In this document: positions 52,065 through 60,909 of the stretch, in pieces
How positions within the stretch are numbered: the first letter of the stretch is position 1
Layout: each line of letters begins with the position of its first letter
Source: Halorubrum sp. CBA1229
GTDB lineage: Archaea; Halobacteriota; Halobacteria; Halobacteriales; Haloferacaceae
Length of the DNA: 64,000 bases
Direction of reading: 5' to 3'
Assembly: GCF_003721435.2 (NCBI RefSeq)
Contig: NZ_CP054585.1
Span: forward strand, 2,232,001 to 2,296,000
Notes under the pieces: model-generated
Seen by the model: the letters and a program-made list of their open reading frames with translations, nothing else
Told to the model about the DNA's origin: nothing
Database searches by the model: none
Made by a program: the position numbers and the translations under genes

Positions 52065-52907
52065 ATGCCCTCCAATAATCGCCGTACGTTCATAGGCGCA
52101 AGTGTAGCTGCTGGATTCGGGTCGCTGGCCGGGTTCAATCGACTCCAAGCACACGACAGTTCGACTCCTGCAGCGGACGAAAGCGACGGTGAATCCTCTC
52201 TGGACACATGGCTCGCAGCCGCGAATGATCCACAGACGAAACAGGTCCTCGACCTCCGGTATGATGATCCACCGACGGTGTATCTCGGTGTGTCGAATAC
52301 GAAATCGTTCTCTCCGCCCGCGATCAAGGTTGCCCCGGACACAACTGTCACCTGGGAGTGGGTCGGAGAGAGTGCGGAGTACAACGTAGTCGCTACCGAC
52401 GGGACGTTCGACAGCGGTCAGGCGGTTGCGAGGATCGGAGAGACATTCGAGTACACGTTCGACGCAGAAGGGACGCACAGATACGTCAGCGAGCCGCATG
52501 CCGACGCGGGCATGAAGGGTGTCGTCGTGGTCGATACGGCCCCGTCGAGCGGGTACCCAACTGTAGATAAGTGGCTCGCCGGAACGAACGAGTACGACGG
52601 AACTATCACAGACCAAACGTCCACCAGTCTCGTTGAAATTACCACCGGGGCGAACGGCAACGGTGGCCCATTCGCGTTCGATCCACACGCAGTGAAGGTA
52701 TCACCCGGAACGACGGTCCGATGGTCGTGGACCGGGACGGGCGGCGCACACAACATCGTCTTCGAGGACACCGATCTCGGTGGTGAAACTCTCCACACCG
52801 AGTCCGGCGTCCACTTCGAAGAAACGTTCTCCGAGACGGGCGTCTTCAGGTACTCTTGTCGACCCCACCGCGATATTGGACACCGCGGTGCCATCGTTGT
52901 TGAGTGA
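52065..52907 (+). CDS. Two-domain halocyanin-like blue-copper protein with complementary ligand loss
   Basis: 280 aa. A Tat-type signal NNRRTFIGASVAAGFGSLAG has no lipobox cysteine. Two halocyanin-type cupredoxin domains follow (about 45-157 and 162-280). Domain 1 has Tyr106 in place of the first His and Ser142 in place of Cys, but keeps His145 and Met150. Domain 2 keeps His229, Cys265 and His268, but has His273 where the axial Met is expected (CRPHRDIGHRG). Domain 1 therefore should not bind copper normally. The codon use is less GC-biased than the flanks. Exported electron carrier or structural relative; function unproven. Confidence 0.88.
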   Translation: MPSNNRRTFIGASVAAGFGSLAGFNRLQAHDSSTPAADESDGESSLDTWLAAANDPQTKQVLDLRYDDPPTVYLGVSNTKSFSPPAIKVAPDTTVTWEWVGESAEYNVVATDGTFDSGQAVARIGETFEYTFDAEGTHRYVSEPHADAGMKGVVVVDTAPSSGYPTVDKWLAGTNEYDGTITDQTSTSLVEITTGANGNGGPFAFDPHAVKVSPGTTVRWSWTGTGGAHNIVFEDTDLGGETLHTESGVHFEETFSETGVFRYSCRPHRDIGHRGAIVVE

Positions 52908-53400
52908 TTTCAGGCTCATTTGTTCTTGATTTTGCGTTGAAACCCTGTTCTTTAGACGCAAGACTGGTTAAAACGGCGGAAAGCCTGAGACCACGTATTG
53001 ATCATCGAGGGTCAGATGTCGGTGGGGGGTTCCGGCACCGCTGGAATGGTAGTTCATCTGCCCCAACATCGTCGCTCCCTCCATCACCGAACTACTATCG
53101 GTTCTCATATTTTGGTTTGGTCTCTGTGTCCTCTTTCTCGCAGCGATTACCAACGCAAAAGTGGGTACAATACAACGATGGGCATAGTCGGACGACTGAT
53201 TGGTACTCTGATCGCGGCCGGAGCACTGCTAATCGCATTTGTGAGGGTAGCCTTGGAGCCGGGACGTAGCAGTTACGTGTGGTCCCTGTACTGAGAGATC
53301 ACTCCCTTCCGCAGATCGGCCCGGTTCGTCCCACATTCGCGCTCTGTAATCAGCACGACCGCTGAAAGCTGGCTCTGCTTGAGGGATTCAACGACCCCCG
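52908..53400. other. Lower-G+C stretch downstream of the halocyanin-like gene
   Basis: 493 bp of A/T-richer sequence between the halocyanin-like gene and tgtA. It contains one possible small gene (53178-53294) and, on the minus strand near 53290-53400, a fragmentary translation (ESLKQSQLSAVVLITEREC) that looks like part of a decayed protein. No complete transposase, tRNA or hairpin is visible. Confidence 0.5.
53178..53294 (+). CDS. 38-residue single-helix membrane peptide (uncertain)
   Basis: MGIVGRLIGTLIAAGALLIA continues FVRVALEPGRSSYVWSLY: one transmembrane helix with a short tail. ATG at 53178; AAGTGGGTACAATACAAC upstream contains a weak TATA-like part. Coding is plausible but not proven. 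Confidence 0.4.
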   Translation: MGIVGRLIGTLIAAGALLIAFVRVALEPGRSSYVWSLY

Positions 53401-54903
53401 TTACCCGGATCGCCCGAGCGTCCGCAGGTCCTCCGTCTCGACGCGGTCGGGAACGGCGTCGAGCGCCGCCTCGGGCCAGCCGTCGTGGCCGAGCGTGATC
53501 TCGGTCTTGGGGTTCGCCGACGCGAGCGCGGCGACGCCCTCGGCCGCGGTGACCCGCGCCGCGTCGTCGAGCCGCTCCGGGACCTCCGCGGTGAGCGGGT
53601 ACGTCTCCGAGAGCGCCCGCGGGAAGGGGCCGAACGGCGGTTTCACGCGCCACACCGCGTCGTAGTCGTGCGTCGACGGCGCGTTCGACTCCGTGAGCAG
53701 CAAGCGGCCCGGCGCCTCCAACCGGGCGAGCCGATCGCGGTGCCGGCGGACCTCCGGGCGCCGGGCCGACTCGTGGGAGGTGTAGAAGAAGGCGTCCTTC
53801 GAGACGGGATCGGTGCGCTCCAGCTCGTCGGCGTGGTCGAGCAGCGCCCGGTAGCCGTCGAGCATCGCGGGGTGACCGCGGGCGCGCCGGTCGACCAGTT
53901 CGAGGAGGTTCCCCGACCGGATCGCGGCCTTCACGCGCCGGAGCTCCTCGAAGGTGACGTGGAGGTTGTGTTCGGCCAGCAGCCGCTCAGGGGACGCGTC
54001 GGCGTCGGGGTCCTCCTCGAGCCCGCGGAGCTCCGCCGGCGTGTGCTCGGCGCAGACCGGACACGAGCAGGGGAAGTACTCCATCTCCTCGAGGTGTTCG
54101 GTGCCCGAGACGGTCAGGTAGCGCCCATCGCGCGCCATCAGCGCGTAGGCGGCCGAGTCGAACAGGTCGCAGCCCGCGGCGACCGCCAGCGCGAGCATCA
54201 TCGGGTGGCCCGCGCCGAACAAGTGGACGGGCGCGTCCGGGTCGAGCCCGCGCTTCGCGGCCCGCACCGCCTCGACGACCTCGGCGTAGCGGTAGGAGTT
54301 GAGCAGCGGCACCATCGCGCCGACCGGGAACACGTCGAGGTCCGTGGCCGTCGCGTGTCGCCCGGCTTCCTCGCGGAGGTCCGGGAACGTCGATCCCTGT
54401 ACGGGGGCGTTGACGAGCATTTCGCCGGTCTCCGCGGCCGCCGCGTCGGCGAGGGCGCGCTCCGTGGTTTCCAACTCCCGCTCGGCGCGCTCGCGGTCGA
54501 CGTCCGGCGGCGTCGGGACGTCGACCGGGGTCGCCACGTCGCTCCCGATACGCCGCTGGAACTCGATGATCTCCTCGGTGGTCACGTCGATGTCGCCGTA
54601 CTCGGCGAGCTGGAAGGAGCCGGAGTCGGTCATGATCGCGCCGTCGAACCCGAGGAAGTCGTGGAGCCCCTCCTCAAGCACCCGATCCCGGATCCGGTCC
54701 GTGCTCCGGATGATGTAGGAGTTGGTGATCAGCATCTCCGCGCCGAACTCCTCGCGGAGCCGCGACGGCTCGACCGTGAGCACGTTGGGGTTGACGACCG
54801 GCAGCAGCGCCGGCGTCTCGACCGTGACGCCGGCGCGGGGGACCTCCAGCCGGCCGATCCGCCCGGCCGCGTCGTGGTCCCGGATCTCGAAGTGATCGCG
54901 CAT
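53401..54903 (-). CDS. tgtA: tRNA-guanine(15) transglycosylase
   Basis: 500 aa from ATG 54903 ([20 protein letters not shown]). It exchanges guanine 15 of tRNA for preQ0, the step before ArcS. Catalytic core: [20 protein letters not shown] with the conserved Asp, and [14 protein letters not shown]. Zinc site: [17 protein letters not shown], then a His ([10 protein letters not shown]). The C-terminal 110 residues correspond to the archaeal lid/C1 region. On the same strand as arcS but separated from it by the halocyanin patch. Confidence 0.96.
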   Translation of the reverse strand: MRDHFEIRDHDAAGRIGRLEVPRAGVTVETPALLPVVNPNVLTVEPSRLREEFGAEMLITNSYIIRSTDRIRDRVLEEGLHDFLGFDGAIMTDSGSFQLAEYGDIDVTTEEIIEFQRRIGSDVATPVDVPTPPDVDRERAERELETTERALADAAAAETGEMLVNAPVQGSTFPDLREEAGRHATATDLDVFPVGAMVPLLNSYRYAEVVEAVRAAKRGLDPDAPVHLFGAGHPMMLALAVAAGCDLFDSAAYALMARDGRYLTVSGTEHLEEMEYFPCSCPVCAEHTPAELRGLEEDPDADASPERLLAEHNLHVTFEELRRVKAAIRSGNLLELVDRRARGHPAMLDGYRALLDHADELERTDPVSKDAFFYTSHESARRPEVRRHRDRLARLEAPGRLLLTESNAPSTHDYDAVWRVKPPFGPFPRALSETYPLTAEVPERLDDAARVTAAEGVAALASANPKTEITLGHDGWPEAALDAVPDRVETEDLRTLGRSG

Positions 54904-54986
54904 ACCCGGAGTGGACGGACGCGGGCGGTAAGGGTTGCGTTCGGGGGCGACGGGCCGGGGACCCTCGCGGAGTCCGATCGATCCCC

Positions 54987-55763
54987 TCAGAGCCCAGTCG
55001 GGTGGCTCACGTACTCCGTCTCCAGTCCCCACTCCGCCGACAGCGACTCGAGTGACCGCACCCCGAACGTCTCGGTCGCGTAGTGCCCCCCGAGGAACAC
55101 CGTGATCCCGGCCTCCCGCGCGTCGTGGTAGACCTGCTGCTTCCCCTCGCCCGTGATCAGCGCGTCGGCGCCGGTCGCCGCGGCCTCGTCGAGCCAGTCG
55201 ACGCCGGAGCCCGTGACGACCGCGACGCGCTCGATCTCGTCGGGCCCGAAGTCGATCACGCGCGTCGGCGACTCCTCGCCGTCGGGCTGCCCCTCGAACC
55301 CGTCGAGCGTCTCCCGGAGCGACGCGGCCGGGAGCGGCTCCGGCAGCTCCCCCGCCGTCCCGATCGTGACCGGGCCGATCTCGCCGAACGGGTCGCGGTC
55401 TTCGAGGCCGATCGCCTCCGCGACGCCGGCCGCGTTGCCGAGGTCGGCGTTGCCGTCCAGCGGGAGGTGCGAGACGTACAGCGCGATGTCGCGCTCGATC
55501 AGCGCCTCGACCCGGTCGTACGTCCGCCCGGTGACGCGGTCGAAGCCCCCCCACGAGATCCCGTGGTGAACGACGAGGACGTCGGCGCCCGCGTCGGCCG
55601 CGGCCTCGATCGTCGCCTCGGCGGCGTCGACCGCGACGGCGACGCGCTCGACCTCGGCGTCGTCCGGTCCGACCTGTAGCCCGTTCGCGCTGGCGTCGAC
55701 GTCGGCGTACGCCGCCGTGTCGAGTTCGTCGTCGAGCCGTTCCGCGTACTCGGAGAGTCGCAT
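54987..55763 (-). CDS. Nif3-like dinuclear metal-centre protein
   Basis: 258 aa from ATG 55763 with GGTGAGC immediately upstream; a GTG at 55769 is an alternative. NIF3/DUF34 family: [17 protein letters not shown] provides metal-binding histidines, followed by [16 protein letters not shown] and, near the C terminus, [15 protein letters not shown]. Often annotated as a GTP cyclohydrolase I type 2 homologue, but that activity is not established. Hexameric metal-dependent protein of uncertain role. Confidence 0.9.
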   Translation of the reverse strand: MRLSEYAERLDDELDTAAYADVDASANGLQVGPDDAEVERVAVAVDAAEATIEAAADAGADVLVVHHGISWGGFDRVTGRTYDRVEALIERDIALYVSHLPLDGNADLGNAAGVAEAIGLEDRDPFGEIGPVTIGTAGELPEPLPAASLRETLDGFEGQPDGEESPTRVIDFGPDEIERVAVVTGSGVDWLDEAAATGADALITGEGKQQVYHDAREAGITVFLGGHYATETFGVRSLESLSAEWGLETEYVSHPTGL

Positions 55764-55807
55764 GCTCACCGGTACGCCCGGGGGAAAATAAAGGACGGCG
55801 ACCGCGG

Positions 55808-57148
55808 TCAGTCGTCCAGCTCCTCGGCGACCGACTCCGGCGGGCCGTCGATCTCGGGGCCGCTCCCCTCGCTCGCCGACTCTCCGCCCGGGACCTCCGG
55901 CGGCGCGTCGAACTCGGGGTCGAACAGCTGGAGCGCGGTCCGGATCGTCTCCCAGTCGTCCTCGCCGGCGGCGTCGCGCAGCGAGCTGGTGGGGGCCGCG
56001 AGCAGCTGTCCGACCAAGGCGTCGGCCATATCCTCGACGGTCTCGCGCTGCTCCTCGGTCAGCCCGCCCTGCGCCTCCAGCTTCGAGAGCGCGCGGTCGA
56101 CCTCGCGGGCCTTCACGCGGTCGGCGCCCGCGTACATCGCGGAGATGGCGTCGTCCGCGCGCTTGCGCTTGTACGCCTGCAGGATGCGGTCGAGCTCCTC
56201 GTCGATGATCGCCTCGACGTCGCGCGCCTCCGCCTCGCGGCTCTCGCGGGTCCGCCGCGTCACGTCTTCCAGCGCGTCGATGTCGTACAGCGTCAACCCG
56301 TCGCGGTCGGCAACCGTCGGGTCGACGTCCCGCGGCTGCGCGATGTCGATGCAGACGAGCCGTCCCGCGTCCGCGACGTGTCCCGGCTCGATCACCGGCT
56401 CCGGGCTTCCGGTCGCCGAGATAACGAGGTCGGCGTCGGGGACGACCGCCGGCAGGTCGGCGAGCGAGACGGCCTCCGCGGGCGTGTCAACCTCGCCGGC
56501 GACGAACTCCGCGTTCGGCACCGTCCGGTTGGCGACGACGATATCGGAGACGGCGGTGTCGTCGAGCGTCCGCGCCGCGAGCGTTCCCATCTCGCCGGCG
56601 CCGACCACGACCGCCGACCCGTCGGTGAGGTCGATCTCGGTCGCGGCCAGCCGGACCGCGGCCGAGCCGAGGGAGACGACCCCCTCGTTGATCGAGGTCT
56701 CGTTGCGTGCGCGCTCGCCGACGTGCAGCGCCTTCGTCACCGCGTCCTTCAGGACGGGGCCGATGCCGCCCGCGGACTTCGACTCCTCGTACGCCTCCCG
56801 CAGCTGGCCGCTAATCTGGTCCTCGCCGAGCACGAGCGACTCCAGCCCGGCGGCGACGCGCATCAGGTGTTCCAAGCTCTCCTCGTGGTCGAGTCGGCGG
56901 ACCGCGCCGCCGCGGATGTCGGGGGCGAACGACGCCAGCGCGTCGGCCCCGTCGACGGTCCGGTCGGTGACGACGAACGCCTCCGAGCGGTTGCACGTCT
57001 GGAGGGCGAACGCCTCCTCGACGCCGTCGCGCGCGAGCAGGTCCGAGACGGTCGCGCGGACGCCGTCGCCGCCGGCCGACTCGATCTCGTCGACCGTCGC
57101 GCGGGCGTGAGCGACGCTCACACCGGCGATGGCTCCCGTCTCCTTCAT
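55808..57148 (-). CDS. hemA: Glutamyl-tRNA reductase
   Basis: 446 aa from ATG 57148 ([17 protein letters not shown]), which overlaps the upstream stop (ATGA). It reduces glutamyl-tRNA to glutamate-1-semialdehyde, committing carbon to tetrapyrroles. Catalytic Cys52 in [10 protein letters not shown]; substrate loop [25 protein letters not shown]-domain motif [14 protein letters not shown]-terminal helical dimerisation region, then a Glu/Gly/Pro tail. Last gene of the operon ahbAB-siroheme synthase-hemA. Confidence 0.96.
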   Translation of the reverse strand: MKETGAIAGVSVAHARATVDEIESAGGDGVRATVSDLLARDGVEEAFALQTCNRSEAFVVTDRTVDGADALASFAPDIRGGAVRRLDHEESLEHLMRVAAGLESLVLGEDQISGQLREAYEESKSAGGIGPVLKDAVTKALHVGERARNETSINEGVVSLGSAAVRLAATEIDLTDGSAVVVGAGEMGTLAARTLDDTAVSDIVVANRTVPNAEFVAGEVDTPAEAVSLADLPAVVPDADLVISATGSPEPVIEPGHVADAGRLVCIDIAQPRDVDPTVADRDGLTLYDIDALEDVTRRTRESREAEARDVEAIIDEELDRILQAYKRKRADDAISAMYAGADRVKAREVDRALSKLEAQGGLTEEQRETVEDMADALVGQLLAAPTSSLRDAAGEDDWETIRTALQLFDPEFDAPPEVPGGESASEGSGPEIDGPPESVAEELDD

Positions 57149-57849
57149 CTGTTGAGTTCCTCCTCGATCACGGAATACGCCTCTTTCCGACCGTTGGATC
57201 TCCCCTTTTGTAAACCCTTCCAAACCCCCTCGGATCGCACGACACGACGGATTGCCTCCCGACGCGCCTCGGGGTCGACCCCCCGATCTCTGAGCTCCGC
57301 GCGGAGCTCGCCGGAGAGCTCCGCCATCGCCCCCGCACCGTCGATCTCGGCCTCGACGCGCTCGCGGAGCGCCTTCGCGAGCGCCGGGCTCGCGCCCCCG
57401 GTCGAGAGGGCGACCGTGACCGGCGCGTCCTCGACGGTCGCCGGAACGACCACGCTCCGTACGTCGCGCGACCCCGACCGGTCCGCGGTCGACACGTCCG
57501 TCCGATTGACGAGCAGGTCGGCCTCAAGCGCGGCGGCTTCGGCCGCGGCGTTGACGGCGACGTCGTCGGTGGCGGCGACCACGAGGGCCGGTCCGAGGCG
57601 ATCGATCCAGTCTCCGACCGCGTCGGGGTCCGGGGCGGCGCGGACCAGCTCAACGGTCGGGCCCTCCGCCCCGCTCCGGTCGCCCTCCCCCGCGAGGTCG
57701 ACGAGCCGGTCGTCGAACGCCGGGCTCACGACGACGACGCGGGCCTCGGCGGCGAACCGCGACGCCTTCCGCGCGCCCACGGCCCCGCCGCCGAACACGA
57801 GCACCGTCTCCCCGGCGAAGTCGTGGTAGAGCGGGATCACGTCGGGCAC
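57145..57849 (-). CDS. Precorrin-2 dehydrogenase (siroheme synthase-type)
   Basis: 234 aa. Rossmann NAD-binding domain with VLVFGGGAVGARKASRF (about 16-33), then VVVSPAFDD, VVAATDDVAVNAA, and the catalytic-loop region STGGASPALAKALRERVE. It matches Met8p/CysG-N family proteins that oxidise precorrin-2 to sirohydrochlorin and may insert iron. It overlaps hemA by 4 bp and starts 22 bp after the ahbAB stop. The C-terminal basic tail (KGRSNGRKEAYS) is unusual for a haloarchaeal protein. Confidence 0.92.
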   Translation of the reverse strand: MPDVIPLYHDFAGETVLVFGGGAVGARKASRFAAEARVVVVSPAFDDRLVDLAGEGDRSGAEGPTVELVRAAPDPDAVGDWIDRLGPALVVAATDDVAVNAAAEAAALEADLLVNRTDVSTADRSGSRDVRSVVVPATVEDAPVTVALSTGGASPALAKALRERVEAEIDGAGAMAELSGELRAELRDRGVDPEARREAIRRVVRSEGVWKGLQKGRSNGRKEAYSVIEEELNR

Positions 57850-57871
57850 CTCCGGACCGCAGCGAAACGGC

Positions 57872-58957
57872 TCACGCCGTGTTGCTGTCGGCGCGGTCGG
57901 CGATCCGGATCCCCGTCTTCTTCAAGATCCGCGTGGAGAACAGCGTGTCCCAGTCGTCGGCGCCGACGTCCCAGTGCTCGTCCATCAACTCTTTCACCTC
58001 CGCGATTCGCCGCTCGCTCTCGGCCTCCGTCCGACCGTGGGTCATCGCGAAGAAGTTGTACTGCCAGACGCCCGCGTGGCGTGGGCGTTCGTAGCAGTGC
58101 GTGACGAAATCGAGCGAGGCGACGGCGGGCCCGACCTCGTCGAGGGCGTCCTCGGGCACGTCCCAGACGGTCATCCCGTTCTCCGTGTAGCCGAGCGCGT
58201 AGTGGTTCGGGATCACGCCGACGCGGCGCACCTTCCCCTCCGCCTCGAACCGCTTGATCGTCTCGATCACCCACCCGACGTCCGCGTCGAGCGCGGCCGC
58301 CACGTCGGCGTACGGTGTCTCCGTGATCGGGAGCCCGCCCTGGATCTCGACGACGAGGTCGCGCTCGGCGGGCGTGAGCGTCCCCCGCTCGCTCGGCGTG
58401 ACAGCCGGACCGAGATCGGACAGGTCGACGTCGCCGTCGGGAACCGGACCGTCGACGAGGAACTTCGCGCCGACGTGGAACTCCCGGAGCTTCGGCAGGT
58501 TGTACGTCTCTTGGCCCGTCGCCGTCTCGATCTCGGCGAGCACCTCCTCGACCCGGTCGCCCCCGTCCTTGTCGGGGTCTGGGTGATCGGCGACGCTTAC
58601 CACGAACCACATGTTGAGGTGCGGGTGCTCGCGCTCGTAGTTGTGCGCGACCGCGGTGAACTCGTTGACGGTCTCCGCGATCGCGTCGTAGCGGTCCTCG
58701 GGCGCGTGCATCGCGACCAGCGACGCCGCCCCGCCGATCTCCTCGGCGTTGACGAGCGCGCCGAACCGCGAGAGGATCCCCTCCTCGTCGAGCTCGCGGA
58801 CGCGGTCGCACAGCTCGGCCCCGGTCACGTCGACGCCGTGCTCCCGCAGCGCCGCCGCGGCCGGCTCGAAGGGCCGCTCGGTCACCGGAAACCCGCCCTG
58901 GAAGGCGTTGATGATCCCGCGGTCGAGCGCCGTCAGATCCGCGTCGACCTCTCTCAT
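57872..58957 (-). CDS. ahbAB: Siroheme decarboxylase, AhbA-AhbB fusion
   Basis: 361 aa containing two tandem Lrp/AsnC-like units: residues about 8-165 (TALDRGIINAFQGGFPVTERPF, SRFGALVNAEEIGG, YEREHPHLNMWFVV) and about 190-350 (ERDLVVEIQGGLPITETPYADVA, RRVGVIPNHYALGYTENGM, CYERPRHAGVWQYNFFAM). In other archaea AhbA and AhbB are separate subunits that decarboxylate siroheme to 12,18-didecarboxysiroheme in the alternative haem route. Location with siroheme and hemA genes fits exactly. First gene of the operon. Confidence 0.92.
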   Translation of the reverse strand: MREVDADLTALDRGIINAFQGGFPVTERPFEPAAAALREHGVDVTGAELCDRVRELDEEGILSRFGALVNAEEIGGAASLVAMHAPEDRYDAIAETVNEFTAVAHNYEREHPHLNMWFVVSVADHPDPDKDGGDRVEEVLAEIETATGQETYNLPKLREFHVGAKFLVDGPVPDGDVDLSDLGPAVTPSERGTLTPAERDLVVEIQGGLPITETPYADVAAALDADVGWVIETIKRFEAEGKVRRVGVIPNHYALGYTENGMTVWDVPEDALDEVGPAVASLDFVTHCYERPRHAGVWQYNFFAMTHGRTEAESERRIAEVKELMDEHWDVGADDWDTLFSTRILKKTGIRIADRADSNTA

Positions 58958-59023
58958 GCCTCCCGATCGGGTCCGAGCGAGAATAAGCGATCCGACACCG
59001 ACCCGACCGGTTCGGCGTCCGTC

Positions 59024-59491
59024 TCAGCCGTCGAGGTCGCGAGCGATGTCCGCGAGCGACGACGGCGGCCCGCGCGTCGCCTCGTACACGGTCCGCTCGC
59101 CCGGGACCCGGAGCCCGTACAGCTCCCCCGGCACGACGACGTCGAGGACGACGCTGTCGCCCGGCTCGCGGCCGTTCGCGTCGAGCCACGCGACCAAGCG
59201 GTTCTCCCCCTCGCCCGCCTCCCGCGCGAGCCGTCGGTTATCGAACGCGCCGCGGATCAGCCGTCCGGAGCTGTCGGCCGTCACCGGCGCGTGGTTCTCC
59301 TCCCGGTCGAACGCGACTCGGATCACGTCGCCGGCGCTCATCGACAGCGACTCGCAGGTCCCCGACTCGACGCGGCCGGCGAGCTCGTCGTCTTCGGGGA
59401 TACGCACGCAGGGGCGGCGAGTGCCGCCGCTCCGGGCGAGCGAGACGCGTATCGAGGCGACGCCCTCGTCGTCGGAGGGAACGCGGGGCAT
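59024..59491 (-). CDS. DUF7112-like protein of unknown function
   Basis: 155 aa soluble protein rich in beta structure: VASIRVSLARSGGTRRPCVR, then GDVIRVAFDREENHAPVTAD and GDSVVLDVVVPGELYGLRVP, which look like two related beta-barrel halves (AbrB- or double-psi-like). One cysteine pair only. Conserved in haloarchaea next to rps6e as far as I recall. It precedes nothing obvious in the tetrapyrrole operon. Confidence 0.75.
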   Translation of the reverse strand: MPRVPSDDEGVASIRVSLARSGGTRRPCVRIPEDDELAGRVESGTCESLSMSAGDVIRVAFDREENHAPVTADSSGRLIRGAFDNRRLAREAGEGENRLVAWLDANGREPGDSVVLDVVVPGELYGLRVPGERTVYEATRGPPSSLADIARDLDG

Positions 59492-59504
59492 CGAAAAGGG
59501 GCGC

Positions 59505-59906
59505 TTACTCCTCGTCGGCGTCGTCGCCGTCGTCCTCGCCGAGCGCTGCGGCGACGTCGTCGCCCTCGACGACAGAGACGTTGATCTGCGCGACGTCGTC
59601 GTCGATCTCGCGGCCGCGGACGGTGATGCGCTTGCGCTCGCCCTCGCGGGACGGCTTGAAGCCCACGCCGCCCTCTAAGAGGAGCTCCTTCAGGCGGGTG
59701 CCCGAGACGTCCTCGCGCATCGGTCGACCGGTCTCGTCGGAGCCGCCGGTGATCTCGACCGTGTGCTCGGAGAGGCCGACGGCGTCACCGCCGATCTCGT
59801 CGCCGATCTCTCGACCGAGGAACCGGTTGGCGTCCTGTCCGTCGACCTCTCGCTGGAACGTCTCGCCGCTCTCGGGGTCGGCGATGACGACTTTGAATTC
59901 GGCCAT
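59505..59906 (-). CDS. rps6e: Ribosomal protein S6e
   Basis: 133 aa from ATG 59906 (MAEFKVVIADPESGETFQRE). Small-subunit protein; family blocks NRFLGREIGDEIGGDAVGL, ITGGSDETGRPMREDVSG and ERKRITVRGREIDDDVAQIN are clear. The C-terminal tail is acidic rather than the basic phosphorylated tail of eukaryotic S6. The DUF7112-like gene follows after 13 bp on the same strand. Confidence 0.96.
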   Translation of the reverse strand: MAEFKVVIADPESGETFQREVDGQDANRFLGREIGDEIGGDAVGLSEHTVEITGGSDETGRPMREDVSGTRLKELLLEGGVGFKPSREGERKRITVRGREIDDDVAQINVSVVEGDDVAAALGEDDGDDADEE

Positions 59907-60023
59907 GGGCGAACCGAGACCCCCGCGAATAAAAAGCACGTCGAAACCGCGATCGGGCCCGATCGGCCCGGGAACCCGATTCGGCGGAGAGATTCCACGC
60001 CGGTCTCGACTCGACGGCCGCGC

Positions 60024-60749
60024 TCACCGCTCGGCGTCGATCCGCTCGACCCGCCGCGACCCGTCTCCCCACGGGCCGTCGACGAACGCGTCCTCCAGCG
60101 CCCGAACGACGCGTTCCGGGTCGTCGGGTCCGCCGGCGCCCGCGACGCTGCCGACCGTCTCCGGGTCGAACGACACGTCGAGCGCGTCGTAGACGGCGTC
60201 GCTGACGGCGGCGACCTCCCGCGCATCGCCCGGCGAGACGACGACGCAGCCGGCGACCAGCGCCGCGTCCGCGCGGACGCGCTGGGCGATTCCCGACACC
60301 TTCCCGCCGCCGGCGACGCGCACGGAGTGGTCGCCCGGGCAGAACGACGCCGCCGGCTCGCCGGCGACGACGTCGGCGCCGAGCCCCCGGAGCGTCTCGG
60401 TGACCGTCTCGACGGCGTGGTCGTACCGCTCCGCGATCGACCCGCGCGAGCCGCTCCCCGCCGCGTCGCCGCCCAGCGGGATCGCGTGCGCAAACGCGAT
60501 CGTCTCCCCGGCGTACGCGACGGCTCGCCCGCCGACGTCGCGCTCGACCGGGCGGAACCCGCGGTTCGCGGCGACCCGCTCGGCCCGCTCGAAGCCGTCC
60601 TCGCGGGCGTCGCGGCGGCCGAACGCGACTTGTCGGGTCGGCGTCCACACGCGGAGTCCGGGGGTTCCGTCGCCCGCGACTGCGAGGAGCGCCGCCGTTC
60701 GCTCCCGGTCCGCGTCGGGGTCCGCGATCTCCCCTCTGAGTACGCGCAT
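60024..60749 (-). CDS. Lipoate/biotin protein ligase-like protein
   Basis: 241 aa from ATG 60749 (MRVLRGEIADPDADRERTAA). BPL/LPL catalytic fold: WTPTRQVAFGRRDAREDGF, RDVGGRAVAYAGETIAFAHA, and the lysine loop GGGKVSGIAQRV, where the Lys is the expected ligase residue. It may attach lipoate or octanoate to E2/GcvH proteins, or be the LplA-type large domain; no partner is adjacent. Divergent from the histidine kinase. Confidence 0.85.
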   Translation of the reverse strand: MRVLRGEIADPDADRERTAALLAVAGDGTPGLRVWTPTRQVAFGRRDAREDGFERAERVAANRGFRPVERDVGGRAVAYAGETIAFAHAIPLGGDAAGSGSRGSIAERYDHAVETVTETLRGLGADVVAGEPAASFCPGDHSVRVAGGGKVSGIAQRVRADAALVAGCVVVSPGDAREVAAVSDAVYDALDVSFDPETVGSVAGAGGPDDPERVVRALEDAFVDGPWGDGSRRVERIDAER

Positions 60750-60909
60750 ATCGGTATCACAGGCGGTGGCGGACAAGCCGGTTTCGGCCGCCGCCGGCAC
60801 TCCGCTCGCGGGAGAACCCGGCGGCCGCGTCGTCGTCCGGTCGCCGACGGTCGCCGTCCCGGAGTATGACACAAACGTTTTGCCGGCCCTCTGATTGGGT
60901 CACGTATCG

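Noticed and set aside
53273-53653. Minus-strand frame extending past the tgtA end
   Set aside because: Most of it is an out-of-frame shadow of tgtA; only the last part (ESLKQSQLSAVV) looks protein-like, too short to name.
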